DNA of 64,000 bases from an uncultured Pelagibacteraceae bacterium. Its GTDB lineage: Bacteria; Pseudomonadota; Alphaproteobacteria; Pelagibacterales; Pelagibacteraceae. The first letter of the stretch is position 1. Each line of letters opens with the position of its first letter. The stretch is from contig CACNRD010000001.1 of NCBI GenBank assembly GCA_902622795.1, positions 1 to 64,000 of the forward strand, given 5' to 3'. A program made the position numbers and the translations under genes. Shown here piece by piece: positions 1-7,502 of the stretch. A model generated the notes under the pieces. That model was not told where the DNA came from, did no database searches, and was given only the letters and a program-made list of their open reading frames with translations.

Positions 1-1070
1 TTGTATTTATTCACGAATATGGCCACTATTATTTTGCTAGAAAATATGGAGTAGGTGTTACTGATTTTTCAATTGGATTTGGTAAAGAATTATTTGGCTG
101 GAATGACAAATACGGAACGCGTTGGAAAATATGTGCAATTCCACTGGGAGGTTATGTTAAATTTTTTGGGGATAGAAATGTATATTCTCAAGCTGACCAT
201 AAAGAAATACTAGAAAAATACAGTAAAGAAGAACAAGAAAAATTATTTATTTTAAAACCTTTGTATCAAAGGGTATTAATTGTTTTTGGTGGACCTTTGG
301 CTAATTTTTTATTGGCTTTAGTTATCTTTTTTTCAATTTATACTTTTATTGGTAAAGATTTTACTCCAGCAATTATTAATGAGGTGCAAAAAGATAGCCC
401 AGCAATGACTGGAGGCCTTAAAAATCAGGATATAATTTTAGAAATAGACGGAAATAAAGTTCAAAGTATCATGGAGGTTTCTAAATTTATCACCATGTCC
501 ACAGGAGATGTTATAGATTTCAAAGTTAAACGTTCTTACGATGAATTAATTTTAAGAATTAAACCTAACATTGTTCAAGGTGAAGATGGATTAGGTAATA
601 AAATTAATAAAAGAATGGTTGGAATAAAACTTGGGGCTTACAATAATGAAGTAAATCATGTTAAATTAGGTCCTGCTCAGGCAATATACCATGCAGCTCA
701 TGAAGTATATTACGTCAGTACTTCATCACTAAAATACATTGGTGGAATGATCATGGGAAAAGCGGATACCTCCCAACTTGGTGGTCCAATTAGAATTGCA
801 AAGATATCTGGACAAGTTGCAACCTTTGGAGTGATAGCTTTTATAAGCATGATGGCTTATATTTCCATTAGTTTAGGGTTAATTAATTTGTTTCCAATAC
901 CTATGCTTGATGGAGGTCACTTAATGTTTTATGCATTTGAAAGTATTTTAGGGCGTCCCTTGTCACAAAAAACGCAAGAAGGGTTTTTTCGAATCGGTAT
1001 GTTTTTGTTGCTATCATTAATGTTTTTCACAACCTTTAATGACCTAAAAGATTTAGGTTTGTTTAGCTAA
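1..1070 (+). CDS. rseP: Site-2 intramembrane zinc protease RseP (5' truncated by window edge)
   Basis: Integral-membrane metalloprotease that performs the second, intramembrane cleavage of anti-sigma factors and clears signal peptides. The reading frame is open from base 3, so the ORF-track start at 261 is only an internal Met. The zinc motif HExxH is visible as HEYGH at the very start (from about base 12). A PDZ domain follows (VQKDSPAMTGGLKNQDIILE), then the second active-site region NLFPIPMLDGGHL with the LDG motif, and a C-terminal hydrophobic segment. Only a few N-terminal residues appear to be missing. HU follows after a 157-bp gap, so this is probably the last gene of its own transcript. 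Family assignment is firm. Confidence 0.95.
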   Translation, partial: VFIHEYGHYYFARKYGVGVTDFSIGFGKELFGWNDKYGTRWKICAIPLGGYVKFFGDRNVYSQADHKEILEKYSKEEQEKLFILKPLYQRVLIVFGGPLANFLLALVIFFSIYTFIGKDFTPAIINEVQKDSPAMTGGLKNQDIILEIDGNKVQSIMEVSKFITMSTGDVIDFKVKRSYDELILRIKPNIVQGEDGLGNKINKRMVGIKLGAYNNEVNHVKLGPAQAIYHAAHEVYYVSTSSLKYIGGMIMGKADTSQLGGPIRIAKISGQVATFGVIAFISMMAYISISLGLINLFPIPMLDGGHLMFYAFESILGRPLSQKTQEGFFRIGMFLLLSLMFFTTFNDLKDLGLFS

Positions 1071-1170
1071 CAAAAGTTTTCTCAACATCAAAAAATCAAG
1101 TAAAATCAACACTTATTTAAATTTTCACAAGATATTGTGTTATTTTTATTTTTTAACACTAAAAAAAAGC

Positions 1171-1202
1171 TTGATTAATCAACGTTTATGGCAAGTATAA
1201 AT
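1171..1202 (+). promoter_or_regulatory. Putative promoter with palindrome upstream of HU
   Basis: A perfect 12-bp palindrome TTGATTAATCAA (1171-1182) is followed by TATAAAT at 1196-1202. TTGATT could serve as a -35 with a 19-bp spacer. The palindrome overlapping the -35 could be an operator. This is inference from motif shape only. Confidence 0.35.
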
Positions 1203-1227
1203 ATTAACCAACAAAACCGGAGCTAAA

Positions 1228-1503
1228 ATGAACAAAAAACAACTGATTGCACAGCTTTCTGGCTCATTAAATTTGAGTAAAGCGGATGCAGAACGAACAT
1301 TTGATACGATTACCAACACTATTTTAGATGCTTTAAAAGGTGATGATTCAGTGAAAATTGCTGGATTTGGTACATATAAAGTAGCTAAAAGAAAAGCTAG
1401 AGTTGGAAGAAATCCTAGAACGGGTGAACAAATTCAAATCGCTGCTTCTCAGAAGGTAAAATTTTTACCAGCAAAAGCTTTAAAAGAAGTATTTAATAAA
1501 TAG
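1228..1503 (+). CDS. hupB: Nucleoid-associated DNA-binding protein HU
   Basis: Small histone-like protein that bends and compacts DNA as a dimer. At 91 aa it has the normal HU length. The N-terminal helices (MNKKQLIAQLSGSLNLSKADAERTFD) are followed by the family signature GFGTYKVAKRKARVGRNPRTG in the DNA-binding arm and a C-terminal helix ending KALKEVFNK. A GGAG ribosome binding site lies 8 bases upstream of the ATG. It is monocistronic: a putative promoter lies upstream and a clear hairpin terminator just downstream. IHF is a related alternative, but the arm sequence NPRTGEQIQI fits HU better. Confidence 0.95.
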   Translation: MNKKQLIAQLSGSLNLSKADAERTFDTITNTILDALKGDDSVKIAGFGTYKVAKRKARVGRNPRTGEQIQIAASQKVKFLPAKALKEVFNK

Positions 1504-1515
1504 TCATTTTTTTTA

Positions 1516-1550
1516 ACAGCCCTAATGTAAAAAATACACGTTAGGGCTGT
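1516..1550 (+). terminator. Intrinsic terminator of HU gene
   Basis: ACAGCCCTAA pairs perfectly with TTAGGGCTGT around an A-rich loop, 12 bases after the HU stop codon, and is followed by TTCTAT. The G+C content of the stem stands out in this AT-rich sequence. Confidence 0.85.
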
Positions 1551-1554
1551 TTCT

Positions 1555-1573
1555 ATATGCAAATACTGCATAT
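1555..1573. promoter_or_regulatory. Inverted repeat upstream of amtB (candidate operator)
   Basis: ATATGCA-AATAC-TGCATAT is a perfect 7-bp inverted repeat with a 5-base centre, about 75 bases upstream of amtB and about 45 bases upstream of a possible -10 (TATAAC, 1617-1622). The spacing and symmetry suit a dimeric nitrogen regulator, but no protein can be named from sequence. It could also be part of the HU transcript tail. Confidence 0.35.
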
Positions 1574-1646
1574 CCAATTTTCCTAATCAGCGTTAGTTTT
1601 CAAATTTATTAAAAAATATAACTCCATCTTTAACAGTGGAGGTCTT

Positions 1647-2948
1647 ATGACTAAATTAATAAAAAGAATATCTGCGCCACTTCTAAGTTTAATATTTTTA
1701 TTAAACATGAGTAGTGCAGGAATGGCAGAAACTACTGTTTCTGCTGAAGTTCAAGCTATATTCAATTCACTACTATTTCTAATTTGTGGTTTCCTTGTCA
1801 TGTTTATGGCTGCGGGTTTTGCGATGCTAGAATCTGGTATGGTAACTTCAAAAAGTGTTTCAGTAATTTGTGCAAAGAACATTGGTCTTTACTCAATTGC
1901 TGGAATAATGTTCTGGTTGTTTGGATATAACTTAGCGTATGGAATTCCAGAAGGTGGATACATTGGAACATTCACTCCATGGTCAGATGCAAGTTCAGTT
2001 GATACTGGATATGCAGATGGTTCTGACTGGTATTTCCAAATGGTTTTCTGTGCAACAACAGTATCAATTTGTTCAGGAGCAATGGCTGAAAGAGTTAAAC
2101 TTTGGCCGTTCTTTCTATTCGCAGCAATTTTAGCTGGAATTATTTATCCAATAGTAATGGGTTGGCAGTGGGGTGGAGGCTGGTTAGCAGAACTTGGCTT
2201 CTCAGATTTCGCTGGTTCAACTTTAGTACACTCAACAGGTGGTGCAGCTGCACTAGCTGGGATAATTTTGCTAGGTGCGCGTTCAGGAAGATTTGACAGT
2301 AAAGGTGAGGCTAGAGCGCTTAAACCTTTCGCTGCTTCTTCAATTCCATTAGTAACTGTAGGTGTATTTATCTTATGGTTAGGTTGGTTTGGATTCAATG
2401 GTGGATCTCAATTAGCTATTGGAACATTTGATGATGCAGTAGCTGTATCAAATATATTTATTAATACCAATCTTGCAGCCTGTGGTGGTGTAATGGCCGC
2501 GGCTATAATTACAAGATTGTTGTTTGGTAAAACAGATGTTGTACAAATGTTAAACGGAGCAATCGGTGGATTAGTTGCAGTAACTGCTGAACCATTGGCA
2601 CCAACTCCTTTAGCTGCAATTTTCATTGGAGCTATTGGTGGTCTGATCGTTGTATTTGGAACTAAATTATTATTCAGTTTTAAACTTGACGATGTTGTAG
2701 GTGCAATTCCAGCTCACATGTTTGCTGGAATTTGGGGAACACTAGCAGTTCCACTAACAAATACTGATGCATCTTTTAGCGCACAATTAATTGGTGTGCT
2801 ATCAATTAACATTTTTGTATTTGTCGTGTCATACATTGTGTTCTCGATTATGAAAGGAACATTTGGAATTAGATTAAGTAAAGAGGCTGAATCCAAAGGT
2901 ACTGACGTGACCGAAACAGGTGTAATAGCATACGCAATACGAGACTAA
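1647..2948 (+). CDS. amtB: Ammonium transporter AmtB
   Basis: Inner-membrane channel that takes up ammonium. At 433 aa it has the usual Amt length. A signal-like N-terminus (MTKLIKRISAPLLSLIF... ending near GMAE) precedes about 11 membrane segments. The twin pore histidines sit in DFAGSTLVHSTGG and VVGAIPAHMFAGIWGT. Family motifs such as GAMAERVKLWPFF and GWFGFNGGS are intact. The ATG is set by a strong GGAGG at 1638-1642, unusually good for this genome. The gene stands alone, with no glnK beside it, and is followed by two hairpins. Its isolation fits nitrogen-responsive control of a single cistron. Confidence 0.97.
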   Translation: MTKLIKRISAPLLSLIFLLNMSSAGMAETTVSAEVQAIFNSLLFLICGFLVMFMAAGFAMLESGMVTSKSVSVICAKNIGLYSIAGIMFWLFGYNLAYGIPEGGYIGTFTPWSDASSVDTGYADGSDWYFQMVFCATTVSICSGAMAERVKLWPFFLFAAILAGIIYPIVMGWQWGGGWLAELGFSDFAGSTLVHSTGGAAALAGIILLGARSGRFDSKGEARALKPFAASSIPLVTVGVFILWLGWFGFNGGSQLAIGTFDDAVAVSNIFINTNLAACGGVMAAAIITRLLFGKTDVVQMLNGAIGGLVAVTAEPLAPTPLAAIFIGAIGGLIVVFGTKLLFSFKLDDVVGAIPAHMFAGIWGTLAVPLTNTDASFSAQLIGVLSINIFVFVVSYIVFSIMKGTFGIRLSKEAESKGTDVTETGVIAYAIRD

Positions 2949-2961
2949 TTGCATGCAATAT

Positions 2962-3006
2962 AGGGGCTCTTCGATCTCCATGTCGTTATCTCATTGAAGA
3001 GCCCCT
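2962..3006 (+). other. Stable hairpin in the amtB 3' region (no U-tract)
   Basis: AGGGGCTCTTC (2962-2972) pairs perfectly with GAAGAGCCCCT (2996-3006) around a 23-base loop, 13 bases after the amtB stop. No T-run follows, so it is not a standard terminator. A conventional terminator lies 45 bases further on. It may be a 3'-end stabiliser or part of a small RNA. The structure is seen; the role is inferred. Confidence 0.6.
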
Positions 3007-3050
3007 AACAAAACAAAATTAGCTTAATATCTCTCTCTTGCTAGTTAGTT

Positions 3051-3070
3051 AAGGCCCCGAAAGGGGCCTT
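3051..3070 (+). terminator. Intrinsic terminator between convergent amtB and bcp
   Basis: AAGGCCCC-GAAA-GGGGCCTT is an 8-bp perfect stem with a GNRA-type tetraloop, followed by TTTATTTT, just beyond the stop of the oppositely oriented bcp gene. It is oriented to end the amtB transcript. Confidence 0.9.
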
Positions 3071-3071
3071 T

Positions 3072-3542
3072 TTATTTTACGATACTTTTTAGAGTTTCTA
3101 ATACTTCTATAGCATGATCTTTGGCTTTAACGTTGTTCCAAACCTTTAATATTTGCCCTTTTTTATCAAGTAAATATGTAGTTCTAACCACACCCATAAA
3201 TTCCTTGCCCATGAATTTTTTCTTTTGCCATACTTTATATTTTTTTAAGACTTTTAATTCTTCGTCAGATATTAAATCAAATTTAATTTTATATTTATCC
3301 CTAAATTTATCGTGACTTTTTAAACCATCTTTCGAAATACCATAAACTTCACATTCTAATTTTTTAAATTTTGAAAGTAATTTATTAAATTCATTTGTTT
3401 CGATTGTGCATCCAGGAGTATCATCTTTAGGATAGAAATATAAAACAACATATTTTCCAAAAGAGTCTTTTAAAGAATAATTATTTTTAGATGTAGAAAG
3501 TGATGTAAAAGCAGGTGCTTTTGAATTAATTTTTAATGTCAT
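3072..3542 (-). CDS. bcp: Thioredoxin-dependent thiol peroxidase (Bcp/PrxQ peroxiredoxin)
   Basis: Cytoplasmic peroxiredoxin reducing hydrogen peroxide and organic peroxides with electrons from thioredoxin. The 156-aa length is normal for the family. The peroxidatic cysteine lies in the motif YPKDDTPGCTIETNEF near residue 45. The downstream sequence CEVYGISKDG carries another cysteine, but the usual PrxQ resolving Cys five residues after the first is replaced (C-T-I-E-T-N), suggesting a 1-Cys or atypical variant. The start codon overlaps the stop of the upstream glycosyltransferase-like gene by 4 bases (ATGA), so the two are probably translated together. Confidence 0.93.
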   Translation of the reverse strand: MTLKINSKAPAFTSLSTSKNNYSLKDSFGKYVVLYFYPKDDTPGCTIETNEFNKLLSKFKKLECEVYGISKDGLKSHDKFRDKYKIKFDLISDEELKVLKKYKVWQKKKFMGKEFMGVVRTTYLLDKKGQILKVWNNVKAKDHAIEVLETLKSIVK

Positions 3543-4567
3543 ATCTTATTTTTTTCCCATAGTTTTTTATAATTTACCAAAGGAGATAAACCATAAATAG
3601 AGTTAATGTTAGTGTAATGGACTGCTATTGCTGGCATTGGACTAATACACAGTTCAGTTTTATATATATTATGAAATGGTTTTTCAAAAGGATTATGTTC
3701 AAATTCACAAGCACTAACAAATTTCTTAAAATGTTTATTAACAATTTTTGAACTTGTTAAAAAAGTACACAATGTTTCATTTATAGATCGCCAGTGACGC
3801 CCATGACCCAAAAAAATATTTGAATTTTCTAATTTATTATACAAATATGGATAGTCAGATGGACACATTATTAATTCTTTCCCTGTTTGACTAGAAATTC
3901 TTTCATAAGTATAAATCATTTCTTCAATAGCATTTACTGAATGAATGTAATCGTCTTCTACAAAATAAACTAAGTCTTCACAATCCTTTCCTAAATTTAA
4001 GGACTGATTTATATTACACATATTAGAAATTTGATTATTAGTTACTTTTTTTCCATCTTGATTAAGTTTTTTTATATTTTTTTTATAATGTTCTATATTT
4101 AATTTTATTATTTCACTTTTAAAAAATTGTACCTTTAATATTTTTTTCATTTTTTTAACGATTTTTTCATCAGAGTTATGATCTATTATGGTGAACTTTA
4201 ATTTTATTTTTTTAAACAATTTTTTACTATTGTTAATTGAATTAATAATAGAGCTTAATGTTTTAAGTGAGTAATCTTTTTTAGTTAAATTAAATATTCT
4301 TTTTTTAGATTGTGACAACATATTAACCGAAGCACAGGTTCTGAGAATAATATTGAGTGATTTTACTGGTCTAGTAACTTTTATTCTACCCATCGGTAAT
4401 AGTAGGGACTCTTTACCTATTTTTGATATGTTATTATGCCCATCTTTACTCATTACTGGTAAATGGAGGTTCCCTTGATCTATAATTTCAAAATCAAGTT
4501 TTCTACAGATTTTAATAAATATTTTTTTTAAAAAATTAGATTTTATGTTTTGATTTTGAAGCTTCAT
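3539..4567 (-). CDS. Putative glycosyltransferase-like protein (GT-A fold?)
   Basis: A 342-aa protein I do not recognise with certainty. It begins with a basic segment, has no signal peptide, and contains the acidic stretch DLVYFVEDDYIH near residue 200, which resembles the metal-binding DxD/EDD motif of GT-A glycosyltransferases. The surrounding sequence (IEEMIYTYERI, SDYPYLY) and the length also fit. The N-terminal half is lysine/isoleucine rich, as are surface-sugar enzymes in this genome. It is translationally coupled to bcp, although no functional link is obvious. The ATG lies only 18 bp from the divergent rhodanese ATG, so its promoter must overlap that gene's 5' end. Confidence 0.5.
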   Translation of the reverse strand: MKLQNQNIKSNFLKKIFIKICRKLDFEIIDQGNLHLPVMSKDGHNNISKIGKESLLLPMGRIKVTRPVKSLNIILRTCASVNMLSQSKKRIFNLTKKDYSLKTLSSIINSINNSKKLFKKIKLKFTIIDHNSDEKIVKKMKKILKVQFFKSEIIKLNIEHYKKNIKKLNQDGKKVTNNQISNMCNINQSLNLGKDCEDLVYFVEDDYIHSVNAIEEMIYTYERISSQTGKELIMCPSDYPYLYNKLENSNIFLGHGRHWRSINETLCTFLTSSKIVNKHFKKFVSACEFEHNPFEKPFHNIYKTELCISPMPAIAVHYTNINSIYGLSPLVNYKKLWEKNKI

Positions 4568-4585
4568 AAGTTAGATTATTTTTAT

Positions 4586-4969
4586 ATGTCAATTCTATCA
4601 TCTAAAACTCTTGTTGATAATGCTTTAAAAGAGATAAAAACAATTAACACAGACGAAGCTGTTCAATTACTAGAGGATAATAAATGTAATTTAATTGATA
4701 TACGAGATGTTCGTGAGTTAGAGAGAGATGGAAGAGTAGAAGGTTCACACCATATACCAAGAGGAATGTTAGAATTCTGGTTAGATCCTGGAAGTGCTTA
4801 TTTTCAGAAGGGAAAACTTGATCAAGAGAAAGAAATGGTTTTATTTTGTGCTGGTGGGTTAAGATCTGCACTTGCAGCAAAAACATTAAAAGATATGGGA
4901 TTTAAAAATGTTTCTCATATAGATGGTGGATTTGGAGCTATCAGACAAAGTAAATTTAAAATAGTTTAA
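4586..4969 (+). CDS. Rhodanese-like sulfurtransferase domain protein
   Basis: Single-domain rhodanese of 127 aa, likely transferring sulfane sulfur to a thiol acceptor. The catalytic loop is LFCAGGLRSALAA (Cys-x4-Arg form), preceded by the typical NLIDIRDVRELERDGRVEGSHHIPRG. The ORF track starts at 4550, inside the divergent neighbour. I chose the ATG at 4586 (MSILSSKTL) because it avoids overlapping that gene's start. The stop codon is shared as a TTAA palindrome with the convergent gene at 4966. The physiological acceptor cannot be read from the sequence. Confidence 0.88.
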   Translation: MSILSSKTLVDNALKEIKTINTDEAVQLLEDNKCNLIDIRDVRELERDGRVEGSHHIPRGMLEFWLDPGSAYFQKGKLDQEKEMVLFCAGGLRSALAAKTLKDMGFKNVSHIDGGFGAIRQSKFKIV

Positions 4970-5544
4970 TTATTTTTCAATTCATCTAAAGCATAATCTA
5001 AACGATCTTGTCCCCAAAAAATTTTATTATTAACAACAAATGTGGGGGCTCCGAAAATTTCTTTTTTAAAGGCTTCACTAGTAAAATTTTTTAATTTGTC
5101 TTTAATTTCTTGTTTGGAAATACTTTTAAAAAAATCTTTGTGATTGATACTTAAGTTTTCGAGTAAATGGATTATATTTTTTTCATCAGTTAAATCTGTA
5201 TCATTTTGCCAATACGCATTAAAAAAAGTTTCTAAATATTTTTTTTTTTTACTTTCTTCTACTGCCAAGTAACCTCTCATAATGTAAAGTGAATTAATTG
5301 GAAATTTTGAATTCCAAATAAAATTAATTTTATTTTTTTTAGAAATCAATTCACAATCATTTTTCATATTTTTTAATTTAAATTTGTTAAAAGCTGGTGC
5401 AGTTATATCAACCAGATTATGTAACCCACCTAATAGAATAGGCTTATAATTGAATTTTATATTTTCAATTTTGATAATATTTTTATAAGCGATAAAGGCG
5501 TAGGGGCTTATAAAATCAAAATAAAAATCTATATGATTACTCAT
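4966..5544 (-). CDS. DSBA-like thioredoxin domain protein (2-hydroxychromene-2-carboxylate isomerase family)
   Basis: A 192-aa member of the DSBA/GST-kappa fold family. The N-terminal FYFDFISPYAFIAYKNI carries the SPY motif where DsbA has CxxC, so it should bind glutathione rather than act as a disulfide oxidase. The C-terminal FGAPTFVVNNKIFWGQDRLD is the family's cis-Pro region. Characterised relatives isomerise hydroxychromene carboxylate in naphthalene breakdown, but in a pelagic oligotroph the substrate is probably different. It overlaps the start of the ABA4-like gene's stop region by 8 bases, in an operon on the minus strand. Confidence 0.85.
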   Translation of the reverse strand: MSNHIDFYFDFISPYAFIAYKNIIKIENIKFNYKPILLGGLHNLVDITAPAFNKFKLKNMKNDCELISKKNKINFIWNSKFPINSLYIMRGYLAVEESKKKKYLETFFNAYWQNDTDLTDEKNIIHLLENLSINHKDFFKSISKQEIKDKLKNFTSEAFKKEIFGAPTFVVNNKIFWGQDRLDYALDELKNN

Positions 5545-6010
5545 ACAGATTTATTCTTTTTGCGTAAAAAATTCTAATTAACCAATAAACAAAAACACCA
5601 AACGGTCCTATCAAATATGTAATTATCAATGGTGCTGCAAGCAGAATTTTATTAATTGAAAATTTTTGAGCATCCTTAACAATCCATCCACCAACAAATA
5701 AATTTATAGCTATGAAATGAGTCCAGAAAATCATTAAGTAAAACGGGTCCTCAAATAACCTGGATAATTCATTTAGACCCAAATAAAGATTAAAATTTCC
5801 ATCAAAATCATAACCAATTAGGAAGGATTTATATAAAATAAAAATATAAATACCGCTTAGTAATACAAATGGGAAAATAGAGGTTACAAAAAATCGACAT
5901 AAATAAGATTGTGGAAAAAAGATTAAAATAAGCCAGAAAGGGATAACCCCTAAATTAATCCACATATAAACTGTTTCAATTGTAAAATAAGTATAAATTT
6001 GTTCGATCAT
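5537..6010 (-). CDS. ABA4-like (DUF4281) integral membrane protein
   Basis: A 157-aa protein with about four membrane segments. The pattern WTHFIAINLFVGGWIVKDAQ followed by LLAAPLIITYLIGPFGVFVYWLIR matches the ABA4-like family, named after a plant protein needed for neoxanthin formation; the bacterial role is unknown. It forms an operon with the DSBA-like isomerase gene (8-base overlap). The start lies 26 bp from the divergent recX start. A link to carotenoid or retinal metabolism is possible, but nothing in the window shows it. Confidence 0.75.
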   Translation of the reverse strand: MIEQIYTYFTIETVYMWINLGVIPFWLILIFFPQSYLCRFFVTSIFPFVLLSGIYIFILYKSFLIGYDFDGNFNLYLGLNELSRLFEDPFYLMIFWTHFIAINLFVGGWIVKDAQKFSINKILLAAPLIITYLIGPFGVFVYWLIRIFYAKRINLYE

Positions 6011-6036
6011 TTAAGTATATTATATTCAATCTAATC

Positions 6037-6600
6037 ATGATTCCTATAAGAAATAGAAAAAAAACTCTTCAAGTCACAGTAGATGAAATGAGAAGTTTTT
6101 CTTTTGCATATGTTGAAAAGTACGCACCTTCTAAGCAACAACTTAAAACGTATTTATTAAAAAAATACATGAAACTCTCTGCATCAGATACAAGAAAAAA
6201 GGATGTTAATAAACTAATTGATATTGTTTTATCTGACTTAGAAAAAAATAAATTTATTAACGATCAATTTTATTCTGAAAGTAAAGCAAAAAGCATGGTT
6301 CAAAGAGGACATTCACTTAATAAAATTCGTAACTACTTAATGGGAAAAGGAATAAATCAAGAGTTTATTAAAGATACAGTCAATAAGATTAGAGAAGATA
6401 ATAGTGATCAAGACTTCTTTTCTGCAATAAAAATTTGTAAAAAAAAAAGAATAGGACCAGCTAGAGCTGAAGATAATAGAACTTTATTTTATAAAAAAGA
6501 CATATCATTGTTAGCAAGAAATGGTTTTGATTTTGAAACCTCAAAAAAAGTTATGGATATAGAGAAAGAGGAATTTTTAAAAATTATTAATTTACTCTAA
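6037..6600 (+). CDS. recX: Regulatory protein RecX
   Basis: Modulator that binds RecA filaments and limits recombinase activity. The 187-aa sequence is helix-rich with repeated three-helix modules: an N-terminal AYVEKYAPSKQQLKTYLLKKY, then DIVLSDLEKNKFINDQFYSESKAKSMVQRGHSLNKIRNYLMGKGI, which is the RecX signature. recA is not next to it here, unlike in many bacteria. The ATG at 6037 is the first of the frame. The 3' end overlaps a convergent 47-aa ORF by 9 bases. Confidence 0.87.
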   Translation: MIPIRNRKKTLQVTVDEMRSFSFAYVEKYAPSKQQLKTYLLKKYMKLSASDTRKKDVNKLIDIVLSDLEKNKFINDQFYSESKAKSMVQRGHSLNKIRNYLMGKGINQEFIKDTVNKIREDNSDQDFFSAIKICKKKRIGPARAEDNRTLFYKKDISLLARNGFDFETSKKVMDIEKEEFLKIINLL

Positions 6601-6735
6601 ATTTTTTTTATCTTCATCTTTTAAAAGACGATTAATTTTATTTCTAATATAATTTTTAACAAAAACAAAAACTAATAATCCAAAAATAGAGACTGATACA
6701 ATTATAATTAATATAATTCTTAGCTGCTCATCCAT
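6592..6735 (-). CDS. 47-aa single-pass membrane protein (not in ORF track)
   Basis: The reading frame MDEQLRIILIIIVSVSIFGL... has one hydrophobic helix (about residues 6-26) and then a basic, charged tail (KNYIRNKINRLLKDEDKK). Its ATG shares the A of the upstream cysQ stop (TAATG), a strong sign of coupled translation. I do not recognise the family. The topology and coupling suggest a genuine gene and a possible membrane-tethering or accessory role. It converges with recX and overlaps its last 9 bases. Confidence 0.65.
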   Translation of the reverse strand: MDEQLRIILIIIVSVSIFGLLVFVFVKNYIRNKINRLLKDEDKKNLE

Positions 6736-7499
6736 TATAATATAGATTTACTTTTTAAAATTAGACTTGAGTTTTTTAAATCTGGCTTACCATATAAAAT
6801 CTCATTTCCACTAAAATCAGTAACCTCTCCACCTGCATGATTTAAAATTGCATGACCAGCAGCAATATCCCACTCATAAGCTCTAGGCTCTGCAACATAA
6901 CCATCGTATTCACCTGTTGCAACTACACAAAATTTTAAAGAACTTTTCATTTTAATATTTTCCTCTACTCCTAAATCATTATAAATTTTTTGAATCTCAG
7001 GCTTAATTTTATTTGAGTATGAAATAAATTTAATTCGACCCGTGTTTTTTATAATTGACTCACTGAGATTTAATTCTTTACCGTTTTTAAGTTCATATGC
7101 GTTACCTTCTCCATAAGAGTAAAACATTCTTTTTTTAGCAGGAGCATTAATTAAACCCGCCACTGGTTTATTATCCATTACTAGCCCAGCATTAATTGTA
7201 AATTCTTCTAAATTATTTATGTAATCGTGTGTTCCATCGATTGGATCAATAAGCCAAAAATTTTTTAAATTTGATTTATCTTTATTCTCTGAACTTTCTT
7301 CAGAAATTATGGGAATTTCTGGTGTGATTTTAGATATTTCTTTTGTAATAAGCTTGTTTACTTCTATGTCACCATTGCTCACAGGGGTGTTGTCTGATTT
7401 AATTTTTTTTATTAACCCTTTTGTTCTTAATTCAATAGCTAACTCTCCAGCAATTAAAAAACTTTCAATTAAATCCTTAACTATTTTTTTTAAATCCAT
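6735..7499 (-). CDS. cysQ: 3'(2'),5'-bisphosphate nucleotidase CysQ / inositol-monophosphatase family
   Basis: Metal-dependent phosphatase that removes the 3' phosphate from PAP (and PAPS), preventing build-up of this sulfur-assimilation by-product. At 254 aa it is a normal CysQ length. The signature metal-binding motifs are ISEESS, WLIDPIDGTHDYIN and YEWDIAAGHAIL. Inositol monophosphatase is the alternative, but the TPVSNGDIEVNKLI stretch and the length favour CysQ. It sits three bases downstream of a DUF3553 gene and is coupled to the 47-aa membrane ORF. Confidence 0.88.
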   Translation of the reverse strand: MDLKKIVKDLIESFLIAGELAIELRTKGLIKKIKSDNTPVSNGDIEVNKLITKEISKITPEIPIISEESSENKDKSNLKNFWLIDPIDGTHDYINNLEEFTINAGLVMDNKPVAGLINAPAKKRMFYSYGEGNAYELKNGKELNLSESIIKNTGRIKFISYSNKIKPEIQKIYNDLGVEENIKMKSSLKFCVVATGEYDGYVAEPRAYEWDIAAGHAILNHAGGEVTDFSGNEILYGKPDLKNSSLILKSKSIL

Positions 7500-7502
7500 T
7501 TT

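Noticed and set aside
261-400. ORF-track start of RseP at 261
   Set aside because: The frame is open from base 3 and contains HEYGH upstream, so 261 is internal and the gene is truncated by the window.
2144-2896. Minus-strand ORFs under amtB (84, 72 and 60 aa)
   Set aside because: Low-complexity Pro/Ala/Ile translations opposite a well-defined gene; shadows.
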